Source: Helichrysum umbraculigerum (taxonomy: Eukaryota; Streptophyta; Magnoliopsida; Asterales; Asteraceae). From it: DNA of 64,000 nt. The DNA lies in NCBI GenBank assembly GCA_949592205.1, contig CATIUR010000006.1, positions 12,789,001-12,853,000 on the forward strand. The letters run 5' to 3'. A program made the translations under genes and the position numbers. Of this stretch, positions 34,058 through 44,320 are shown in pieces (within the stretch, counting starts at the first letter, position 1; every line of letters starts with the position of its first letter). Below the pieces are notes generated by a model that had not been told where the DNA came from, did not search any database, and saw nothing but the letters and a program-made list of their open reading frames with translations.

Positions 34058-37000
34058 GGGTTTATGGACCAGATCGCCAACGTACTTTACTTTTTGTCCC
34101 AATGTCACCAATGAACCGGTTTTATTACCAAGGTCGACACCAAACTTTTTACTTTTGTCTCAATGTCACCAACGAACTAATTTTATTACCAATGTCGACA
34201 ACGAACTTGTTAAATATGTTTTGAGGTCACCAAAACACTGTAACACCCGCCAATTTAGGACTATAATTAGTACCTAAACTACTTGTAATTACATGTGTTT
34301 AGTTCTGTAATATTCTAAATATATGTAACATTTTGGTGTAATTACATACACGCTTACGCGATTTGATTTAAATCGTACACTTATGAACCGGACGAGGTCC
34401 GACATTATTAATATGGACGTTGGTGACAAAATTTATAAATAATGTGGAATTATCCGAACAAACATTGTGTACTATAATATATTACGAAATATATTACACG
34501 AGCTTCATGTTGTTTAAAACATATCCTACGTGACGAAATCGCGCGAAACGCACCTTGACAAGCGAATTATAACTAAATTATATTCTTACAAGTTTATAAC
34601 TCGAGATAAAGCATTTTGATAAAAAAACTTCGGCTAAAAATATTTCGGATACACTTTAACATATAACGTGAAATAACATTTAAACAACTACGTGATTTAA
34701 CCGACTACGACTCGTGATACAAAATTCGGAAACACAAACACGCGAGCCGAGACCCAAATGGGTCGGCCCAAACCCGCGGACCCAACCCCAAACCGACCCG
34801 TGAACCACTCCTTTAAAAACCCTCTTACCCCTTTCATTTCTCATCTTCACCAACAACAACCAACCCAATTCTCTCTCTTTCTCTTCAAAATCGCAGCCAC
34901 AAAACCACCCCAAAACATCACCACAAACTCATCATCGTGCGAAGTGGATTCAAGAGAAAACGATCACCATCTCAAGCTCTTCATCTTCATCTTCTTCGTT
35001 TTCGATTTCGTGGTATGAAACTTCTTAACACTTCTAAATTACTTATGAAGCTTTTATATATATGCTAGAACATTTACTCAACGAGATTATGTCCAAAAAT
35101 CCCGCCGAAAACGCTTTAAAAATCGAAACCCACATGAAAAACGCTGACAGTTCATCCTGCGAGTTGAGATCCCAGATCTCAGTCGTCCTGCGAAGCGAAC
35201 CGAGATCTCGGCTCGTGAAGCCAAATAACGAACCGAAACTGAATGCGGACCGAGCTGACTCGTTAGTTGACTTGCGAGTCGAACTTTGACCGCGAACCTA
35301 ACTCGGTTCGCAGCCTACTGCTTTGCGAGCCCAAACTCAGTTCGCATCGCGAACTCAGTTCGCACAGCCATTTCAGTCCGCGGCCAACCTTAGTCGATTT
35401 TTCGAATTTAAACCCCAACCAGGGGCTCTGCCCCTTGGACCCTGCCAGGCTGCCGCCCCTTGGACCCCGCTACCAGGGGCGCTGCCCCCGGACTCCCGTC
35501 ATCCAGGAACTTGAAAATACGTTTTACACTAAGTGTCGAATACTCACGTACGACGATACATATAATAATAACACTTTTGGATTATTATTACAAAACCGTC
35601 ACCAACGGGCCATACTTGTTTTCAAACTACAAACGAAATACTAAACAAACACTTGGACATTTCCTAGTTGAGTGGACAACTAGCATGGGTGAGCTTTCAA
35701 GACACCAACTTATTTACTTGTTTACTTACGACCTTGTGCGTTTCGGACACCAGAAGGTTGCAGGGTTCTGAGAACCGATATACGGACTTACATCCGCTTT
35801 ACTTGGTTGATTTCACATACGTACTTACTAGACTCAGGTGAGACTTACAGCCTCACTTTTTACTGTTTTCTATTGGGGTGAGATACTTTGCTACTGTTTT
35901 ACGCATGAACACGAGTACTAAACTGACTATACTACTTTTTACACACATTGCATGATTTACTTTTATCCACTAAAAGCCTCCTATCATAAGTTGTTAGTTA
36001 TGGACTTAAGCGCGATTACTAGTAAATGGATCCATTTAGGACTGACAATCCCTGCCTGGGGTAGTAGCGCTACCACGGATTTCACCGTAAAAACAGGCAT
36101 ATTAGTATTTGTTACATATGGGTGTTCGGATAGCACTCACGGGGGTACATGATGCGGTACTTGATTGTACCAATTCATACTATACTCTTAAGCTTCAACT
36201 TTTGAGCTCATGGCATTTGTGATGACTTACTGAGTTACTTATCTATTTACTTTGCTTGAGAGCAACACCGGTACATACTTGTGGTTCATAATGATTACTT
36301 ATTACTAAACATGTAAGATTCACCAACCTTTTTGGTTGACACTTTTTAGCTTTGTATCTTAGGTACACAGACGGAGTAGAATTACCCCTGGACACTAGCT
36401 AGAGTCGCATGATTTCTGCATTGCATCTAACGAAGATTCTTAGCATTATCTTTTGTATATTATGATTATGTATTCCGCTATACGCGTGGGCTCTAAGGAA
36501 CTACATTTTTGTAACCGAAAACACTATGTTTTCAAACATTTTATATATGGAAATGTAACTATTTTTAAACGTCTCATTTAGAGGTCGTTTACTGTATACT
36601 TTGGTGTTGTGATTCTTGATTAGTAGTACCTCAAAGCTTAAACAGTGAATTTGGGGGTGTTACATATACTTTTTTTAATGAGCTACGTTTTGAATTTGTT
36701 GATGTGGTGTTGCCATGCATTTCATTTATGTGACCAGACTTCCATGTAAGCTAAATATATACACGAATGGTTAACTTCATCTTCTCCGACCGACTAACAT
36801 GTAATTTTGGGTTACGTTTTTGATAAAAAAAAAAAAAGTAGTAATTGCGTTTAGATTCACTGGAAAAGTGGTAATTATCATAAAGCAATCAAAAATTACA
36901 TGTTATTCGATAGGAGAAGAAGAATTAACCATACATGTACAAGTTTAGCTTACGTGGAAACCTGGTCACATAAATGAACTGCATGGCAACACCACATCAA

Positions 37001-37212
37001 CAAATTCAAAACGTAGCTCGTTAAAAAAAAGGTATTTTGGTGACCTCAAAACATATTTAACAAGTTCGTTGTCGACATTGGTAATAAAATTAGTTCGTTG
37101 GTGACATCGAGACAAAAGTAAAAAGTTTGGTGTCGACCTAGGTTATAAAACCAGTTCATTGGTGACATTGGGACAAAAAGTAAAGTACGTTGGCGATCTG
37201 GTCCATAAACCC
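34058..37212. mobile_element. Mutator-like foldback element split by a solo LTR
   Basis: Without the LTR at 34240-36664 this is a ~730-bp near-complete palindrome: arm 34058-34239 plus 36665-36790 pairs with arm 36900-37212. The ends read GGGTTTATGGACCAGATCGC and its inverse. The flanks ttaaatata (34049-34057) and ttatatata (37213-37221) match at eight of nine bases, a Mutator-type duplication. No transposase gene. Confidence 0.8.
34240..36664 (+). mobile_element. Solo LTR of a gypsy chromovirus
   Basis: This 2425-bp segment starts TGTAACACCCGCC and ends TTGGGGGTGTTACA, the usual ends of chromovirus LTRs. The foldback arm it splits continues on the other side. It shares the block at about 34356-34426 (hairpins plus ATATGGACGTTGGTGA) with the other gypsy LTRs here. 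The 5-bp flanks (aacac / tatac) match only partly. No internal gag-pol remains. ORFs inside it are chance. Confidence 0.8.
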
Positions 37213-37641
37213 TTATATATAACCACTATAAAGTTATAACTAAAAAATTGAAATAGTTCGTTAAGGAGGTAAGGGCGTAAGGCCTAATATTTTAAATATG
37301 CCCTAACATATATAAAGGTTCGCAATCAAAAGTTTTTGTTAAACTAAAATGGTTCAAAATTAAATAAATATGTGATGTTAAAAAAAATAACGTTATAGTC
37401 TGTGAAGAACAAAAAATTAAAAATTTATATTTAAAATTTCATGAGAAGTAGAATAAGTTATAGTTCACAATTTAAATTGAAAATTCTTAGCTATGAATTG
37501 AAAACCGAAAGTCTTTTTACCGTTTTTATTTTAACATATTATTTTCACTAGAGGCCAACTATATATACATATATCTTTAAGACGGCTCCCAACGCAAGCC
37601 GTCGGTTTGCTCGTCACTTGCAACCGACGGTGGTCACTTAA

Positions 37642-39787
37642 GACCGCTCCTTATGGCGTCAGTGGGGGAGCGTCGGTGGTGACCGACGGGACCGACGCCA
37701 TAGGCACGGCCCGTCGGTTTGTGGCCGTCGGTTTGTAAAGTCGGGAGAGCGACAGAAGAGAGAGAGAGGGAGTGGGACCGGGTGATGGTTTGAGCCGTTG
37801 AAAACAAAAAAAAAATTAAAATTTTTTAAAAAAATTCCCTAAACGGTCAAAAAAAAATATAATTTATTTTTAAATTTTTTTTCCTTTTTCACACACTATA
37901 AATTCAAACCAAATCCAACCAATTTTTCAAAATATTCACACTCCAACTTCCAAATATTCCACAACTTTATACAATTTTACTTTCAAATTTACCACTTTCA
38001 ACCTATTTTCCACAACATTCACACCTTAACTTCCAAATATTCCACAACTTCTACAATTTCTACAACTTTAATATTATTTTCATTTCATTTCTTTTACCCA
38101 TTTTTTCACCTCTTTTATACCAAATTCATCTACAAAAAAAATACCATTTAGTTAACATGTCTGGATCCGATTCCGATCGAGACGATTTAAATGCCGTCCT
38201 AGCTGTATACAATCCGATCGCCAACCGCATACAACAAGATACGTCATACGATTCGGACGAGGAGACCGAAGTTACAACACGTGTTCCACGCCGGAGACGT
38301 TATTTTCAAAGAGATCGTTATGGCGCCGGCGAACGTTTATATCAAGACTACTTTGCCGAGGACCCGACATTCCCGCTTGATTTCTTTCGTCGTCGCTTTC
38401 GGATGAGTCGGCCATTGTTTCTACATTTATGCCAAGGTATCTTATCGTACTCTCACCTTCCGATACCCCCTTACTTTTCTTTTTTCCATCAAGGTCAAGA
38501 CGCTACCGGAAGGCCCGAATTTAATGTTTTCCAAAAAGTCACGTCGGCCTTACGGCAAATGGCATACGGTTGTGACGCCGACGCATTCGATGAGTACTTA
38601 CATATGGGTCAACAAACATCATACCATTGTTTGGACAACTTTTGTAAATGTATTTTTCATTTGTATTCACGTGAATATTTAAGAAAACCAACACTCCATG
38701 ATGTGCAACGATTGCATCAACGTCATGCGGAACTACACGGTTTTTCGGGTATGCTTGGAAGTATTGATTGTATGCACTGGGCTTGGAGAAATTGCCCAAT
38801 CGCATGGCAAGGTGAATACACTCGGGGTGATCACGGCTATCCAACAATCATGCTTGAAGCCGTTGCCTCCTATGATTTGTGGATTTGGCACGCTTTCTTT
38901 GGTCCTGCCGGATCGAACAACGACATCAACGTTCTTAATGAATCTGATTTATTCCAAGACTTACTACAAGATCGAGCTCCTCAAGTCAACTTCACTATTA
39001 CCGGTCAACAATTCAACAAAGGTTATTATCTCGGCGATGGAATATATCCGGAATGGTCGACGATTGTGAAGTCGTTCAAGTATCCGTTGACAGAAGCCGA
39101 TTCAAGGTTCAAGAGGTACCAAGAATCGGCAAGGAAAGATGTGGAACGGGCATTCGGGGTACTTCAAGGCCGTTGGCAAATCTTGAAAAACCCCGCTAGA
39201 CCATATAGCGTCAACAAAATACGGCGAATCATGTATTGTTGTGTAGTTTTACACAACATGATAATCGAAGACAATGGACGCAATATGTGTACACACGAGG
39301 AAGAGTATTGGACAAACCCGGAAAATCTACCTCAACGAACGTGGGAAGAAAGGGTAGCGGTGCAACTACGTATGGATAAAGAATTGCATGACCGTGTCGT
39401 GCATCATCGTCTTCGCGATGCCCTCATCGAACACATTTCGAGCCTCCCACCAAATTTCCGAGGGCGTTAGCTAATTTTAATTTCTTATTAATAAATGTAT
39501 TTTTTTTTAGGATTTGTAATATTTTTAATTTCTTTTTAATTAATGTAATTTATTTTTTTTAGGATTTGTAATATTTTATTTTGAATTAATGTAATGTTTT
39601 TAGTTTTAATTTAAATGTGTTATTTAAGTTTCGTATTAAATAAATAGATTAAATAGTGTGTGGGGCCCTGAAAATAAGGGAAGTGATGTTGCTGTTGGCA
39701 GTGGAGTGTCAGTTTGAGGAAAAGCTGACGTGGCGCTGAGCTGGCAGGCAACTGACGCGTCAGTTCGCGTCACCATTGGGAGGAGTC
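37642..39787 (+). mobile_element. PIF/Harbinger transposon with intact transposase
   Basis: Ends GACCGCTCCTTATGG and CCATTGGGAGGAGTC are inverted repeats, flanked by TAA at 37639-37641 and 39788-39790. The site it entered was a palindrome, GTCACT-TAA-GTGAC. The right end is similar in sequence to the outer right end (both carry agctgacgtggcgctga). It encodes the transposase at 38157. The second Harbinger protein (Myb-like ORF1) is not present. Confidence 0.7.
38157..39470 (+). CDS. PIF/Harbinger DDE transposase, intact
   Basis: This single 437-aa ORF starts MSGSDSDRDD. After an acidic N-terminus and an RRRRYFQRDR basic patch come RMSRPLFLHLCQ and then the DDE_4-type nuclease: SIDCMHW gives the first Asp, PGSNNDINVL the second Asp, and DVERAFGVLQGRW the Glu. 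CCVVLHNMIIED closes the fold. Length is normal for a plant Harbinger transposase and no frame break is visible. Harbinger transposition normally also needs a Myb/SANT-type partner, which would have to come from elsewhere. It is the only transposase in the window that looks functional, and could act on related TAA-flanked MITEs. Confidence 0.92.
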   Translation: MSGSDSDRDDLNAVLAVYNPIANRIQQDTSYDSDEETEVTTRVPRRRRYFQRDRYGAGERLYQDYFAEDPTFPLDFFRRRFRMSRPLFLHLCQGILSYSHLPIPPYFSFFHQGQDATGRPEFNVFQKVTSALRQMAYGCDADAFDEYLHMGQQTSYHCLDNFCKCIFHLYSREYLRKPTLHDVQRLHQRHAELHGFSGMLGSIDCMHWAWRNCPIAWQGEYTRGDHGYPTIMLEAVASYDLWIWHAFFGPAGSNNDINVLNESDLFQDLLQDRAPQVNFTITGQQFNKGYYLGDGIYPEWSTIVKSFKYPLTEADSRFKRYQESARKDVERAFGVLQGRWQILKNPARPYSVNKIRRIMYCCVVLHNMIIEDNGRNMCTHEEEYWTNPENLPQRTWEERVAVQLRMDKELHDRVVHHRLRDALIEHISSLPPNFRGR

Positions 39788-40039
39788 TAAGTGACAGGGA
39801 TGGCACCATTTAGTCACTTGTCCGTCGGTTGCCTCCTCGTCACAATTCCGACGTGAGGTTTGATTTTTTTTAATTTTTTGTGTGTATAATATTAAAGGTA
39901 ATTGGTAAATGTGGGATCCAAAAATTAAAGTGACGAAAAAAGGATGAGAGTGGTCAGTCAGTTTTTGAAAAAGCTGACGTGGCGCTGACGTGGCTTAGTC
40001 GGTTTCAGACAGTTTTTTTCAGGGTTGGGAGTGGTCTAA

Positions 40040-41106
40040 GTACAAAATATAAAAAGCACATGTATCTTAAGAACTCATACAAGATTAACACCTAAGCACT
40101 CTACAAAATGCCAAGTGTAATTTAAATTTTAATTTAAATAACAAAATAAAACAAAATAATTTCATTCACTAAACATATAAAACACAACACACATTATTTA
40201 CATATGTATAATTAAATTAGAAAAGTACTTACTATATTAAAACAAAATCAACTATTCTTATGTAAACATATTTAAACTATTCAAAAATTACTTAAGTTAC
40301 TTAGTACACTAATTCCATTACAAAAAAAAAAAAATAAAAAAAATAAAAATAAAATAGAAATAAAAATAAAATTATAACACAAAACTCATTAGTTCCCTTA
40401 ATTAGTGTAATTAGAATAATTTGTTATAAATTGCAGTAATTGCAATTAGTTAGAATAATACATTGGTAAATGAATCAAAGTAATTAAGCGATCTAAAAAG
40501 AATATGTCAAAATTAAGTAGTTCATTTTATTATACAATATAATGGAAAAAGAAATAGTCTTTTTTTAAAGTCATTTGTAATGTTGAACAATGGCAACACC
40601 ATAAAAACTATTAGATTTGTATCTTTATTTAGTTTATTTTAATTTCAATTTAGAGGCTACATACGCCTTCTATTTGATTTCATCTAACGGTACCTTTCAA
40701 CATCAACTTTGTTAGGGTGGGCTTTGCGTAGCACAGCGATATCGCGTAAAAAGTCACGTATTTACATACGATATCTCTATCTTATTTGGACTTTAATTAA
40801 AAAAACAGATCAAATATTGCCTAAATCACTATTATATTGTTAATCAGGTTAAAATGAAGGTAATGCAAGAAAAAGCGTGCAAAACGGTCGAAAAATGAAG
40901 ATTCTACACGTAACCAAAGACCGAAGACCAAAAACGTACTTTCAGAGCTAAACACCTCCAAAAATTATGATCTTAAGACCAAACTCTTCGTTTTGACAAG
41001 ACGAATCCAATGCTAAAAGAATCAACGCAATAGGACGTACGAGGAAGAAGTTACGCAAGAAAACACGAACTGAAGAAACGGTTGAAAGCGACATTTGGTG
41101 GCCAAC
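40040..41106. other. AT-rich intergenic DNA, no gene seen
   Basis: No ORF with coding character or element ends were recognised. A simple A-rich run lies at 40320-40375. Confidence 0.5.
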
Positions 41107-42284
41107 TGTCGCACCCCCAAATTTACTGTGCGGAAGCGAATCGGGTCGGGGCGTGACTAATCAAATATCATAAGCACATAAGATAAAGTGAACGACTCTA
41201 TATGCGTCGTTTACTGCTTACATTGATATAATAAAAGTTTACAATGTAATAATGTTTACAAAAGCTCGTAAGCTAAGTGTTAGAGATTCTAAAGCATATC
41301 TAGTTTACAAAATGTAGAAATGCATGGGAATCTCCTGGTGTCTGTATGCGACTCGAGCTAAGTATCCTGAATATGAGCAGACCTACTGCTGCTGAGTACC
41401 TGAGAATACATACTAAAAGGTCAGCTAAAAGCTGGTGAGCTCACAGGTTTGTATAGATAAACATGATGTGTGAACCATGAGATTTAATATAATGATTTGC
41501 AATCAAACAAATAAAATAGATGTATATCACTGCCATGAGCCCATAGTTTGAGCTTAAATGAGGTGTCAGGATCACAACCAAGTGCCTGAGCGAGGGTGCC
41601 TCCCTGAGAGTGCCTAATCTACACTCGTATGAACAAATGCTAATGCGTCCGTTTGACCAGTTAGTGCGTGCTAACCCGGACGGGGATTGTTAATCCCATA
41701 TGGTACCATACACTAACAATCGCGCTAAATCCATATAAACAAACTATGTAGTGGAGGGCTTTAAATGATTAGCAAAACAACTCATGCAGTATATATCGAG
41801 GTTTAGTACTCATGTTCATATGTAAAACAAAACGAGTATGTATTCCCATCCCGGGAGTAAAAACTGTAAAAAGTCAGGGCTATGAGACTCACCTGAGTCT
41901 GTATGTTGCTAACAAGCAAGTAAGATGTTGCACAAGGTGATGTTGTCCGAAGACTGTAACATGCCGGGCGTTCAAAACGCGCAAGGTTATAAGTATATGT
42001 AGACGTCTTAAAAGACCGTCCATGCTAGTTGTTCATCCAACTAGTAATGTCCAAATGATTTGGTTGTTTAATTGATTAGTTTGAGTTTTGAGAACTTGTA
42101 CGGCCCGTTGGTGAGTTTTGTAATAATGATTATTAAAAACATTATTATTATGTTGATCTCGTTGTATACTTACAAAAGTATATATGTCATATGTTTCCGA
42201 GTTATTCCAAATATTGTATTGACGTTAAATCAAATATATTGTGATATTGTCTTTTTGAAAAGTCGTTTACGCAAAGTTAATGTT

Positions 42285-42410
42285 GAACACTATTTATGAG
42301 ACAATAACATTGTCGGAAAACACTATTCATGAGACAATAGCGTTGTCAGGAAACACTATTCATGAGACAATAGCGTTGTCGGGAAACACTATTCATGAGA
42401 CAATAAGGAT
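42285..42410. repeat. 33-bp tandem array in gypsy LTR
   Basis: Nearly four copies with cactat starting at 42288, 42321, 42354 and 42387; the core reads cactattcatgagacaata. Confidence 0.8.
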
Positions 42411-42533
42411 TGTGAGTCGGTTTCAAGTATGAAAGTGTTAGTTATTGCGAAAAAATGATTTCATGCGACAATAGTGAGAAATACTCAATTCCGACAATAG
42501 GGCAATGCGACAAAGAATTCTCGGAGCACTGTT

Positions 42534-42625
42534 CATGCGACAATGGTGTATTCACGGATACTGTTCATGCGACAATGGTGTATTCACGGACACTGTTCAT
42601 GCGACAATGGTGTATTGTCGCAGGA
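42534..42625. repeat. 32-bp tandem array in gypsy LTR
   Basis: Nearly three copies with catgcgacaatggtgtattc starting at 42534, 42566 and 42598. The gacaat core is shared with the 33-bp array. Confidence 0.8.
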
Positions 42626-44320
42626 ATGATTTCCGATTTCGTTTAAGTGTTCGTTTTCGTTTACTTGGTCAAATGTGTTCGGTTCGACCCGAAACTTTTA
42701 GAGAAGTCTTAAATATGTTAAATAAGCTTTAGAAAATTGTCGTTACGTTTTATGGTTGACCCGAAGTGTCGGTTTTTAAAATGTTCACAAAACAGTCCCT
42801 GGCATTTGTGTTTTCCAACTTTTTAACTCGAAAGGTCTCTCGATTTAACCCATTTCTAATCCGAATCAAGACTAACCAAAAATCACACATGTTCTCATAT
42901 ATTTCTAGATCATTTCTGCACTTTATGGTATTTTTATATGTTCATTTACTATTTTTAACAAAAATAAATATAAAGAGTAGTCGGTTTTGGTCCGAAACCG
43001 ACACCAGTTCAAAGATAGGATTCTACACCAAAAACGGTGTATTTCTGGAAAAGTTCAAAGAAGAACTTTTTGTAGAGGACATCCATACGGAAATTTCGGT
43101 ATAAGATTCACGTGTTGAATCATCCTAGAACTCAAGATATGGACGTTTTTGTGTGACGTATTTTCTGGGACAGAATCTGTGATATATATATGTTTTGTAA
43201 AAACGTATTTCAAGCTTAGATTTGGACATTATAAAGTTGTATGAGCATACTAACAAGTATATAAACATAATACAAGTATTTTTCGAAAGTGTCGGGATTC
43301 TTACAATGATCGTATGAAGGATCCGAAAAGGTGGAAACGTAGCCCTCGTTCTCGTGATCGTTTTTGCTTCAATCGTCTTAGTGATCCAAGTTTGTTTAAT
43401 GGAGGTTCTTGGTGATAAAAGGGCTTTGTTTTTTGAGGGTTCTATAGAGAGAGAACCGATTGGGAGAGAGATTAGAGAGAGATGGAGTTGGTGATTGAAT
43501 GAGATGATCATGGTTAGTATGCATGTATGTGTTAGTCAAGAACATGATCCACTTTTTGTGGATCATGTCTTGGCCGATTTTTTTATCATAAAATGGGAGG
43601 TGAGATTTGCAAAAATCTTACCTCCTAATTAGTGGTGTTATACCCGTGTTCATTTACCCGATCGTTAAACGTTAATTCGTACGTTTAGAAAAATACGTAT
43701 GCGTTTTATATAACGATTGAATTTCGATATATAAACTTGAAGTATTGAATAATAATACTTGGAAAACATTTATAAAAAAATGTTCGGTTATGATGTCGGT
43801 ATTGGTTTGCGGTTTCGAGTTTCGGTTGTTCAGTCGCGTTACGTTCAAATTATACGTTTTTGCTAACGATTTGAATTACGATGTTTCGAATAAATGATTT
43901 CCATTCAAAATAATATATTTTAAATTTATAAAATATATTTTGACGTTTATTCGATTGTCGGGCGCGTTTAGCGCATTTTCTGTCGTTTCTGAACGTTTTA
44001 TACAATACGAAATACTTACGTGATATTACTAAAGTAATATTTAAAATTAAATACGTTTATTAAATAATTTCATATTATTTAATATATTGAGTTCACCAAC
44101 GTCCGTATTAATGATATCGGGATCCGCCCGATATGAAAATGCACGATTGAATATAATCGCGTACGTGTATATATATATTCCAATATATATATATTGATAC
44201 ATACAATTAGCCTAATCTAGCACTAATTACATGTATTACCAGATGATTAAGAACTAATAACTAGCCCTAATTTGTCGGGTGTCACATTCTCCCCTTGTTA
44301 TGAGAATTTCGTCCTGAAAT

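Larger units (their letters stand above)
37581..40036. mobile_element. Outer PIF/Harbinger MITE carrying a nested autonomous element
   Basis: Outer ends GACGGCTCCCAACGC and GGGTTGGGAGTGGTC are imperfect inverted repeats, flanked by TAA at 37578-37580 and 40037-40039. Without the inner element (37642-39787) and its duplicated TAA, the outer element is about 307 bp. Repeated CCGTCGGT/ACCGACGG motifs lie near both ends. Confidence 0.65.
41107..44286 (-). repeat. 3' LTR of the gypsy chromovirus
   Basis: On the minus strand it begins TGTGACACCCGACAAATTAG (44286) and ends TTTGGGGGTGCGACA (41107), 3180 bp. A polypurine tract, acaaggggagaa, lies immediately before it. It contains two tandem arrays: a 33-bp unit (~42285-42410) and a 32-bp unit (~42534-42625). 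Confidence 0.8.

Noticed and set aside
34758..35514. ORFs of 60-125 codons
   Set aside because: They lie in the solo LTR at 34240-36664, overlap each other in different frames and have no conserved pattern.
42285..42625. Regular repeats resembling a CRISPR array
   Set aside because: Units are head-to-tail with no spacers, in plant nuclear DNA within an LTR.
42455..42732. Two short ORFs with repeated CDNGVFTDTV-like peptide
   Set aside because: The peptide repeat only mirrors the 32-bp DNA repeat of the LTR; no other coding evidence.
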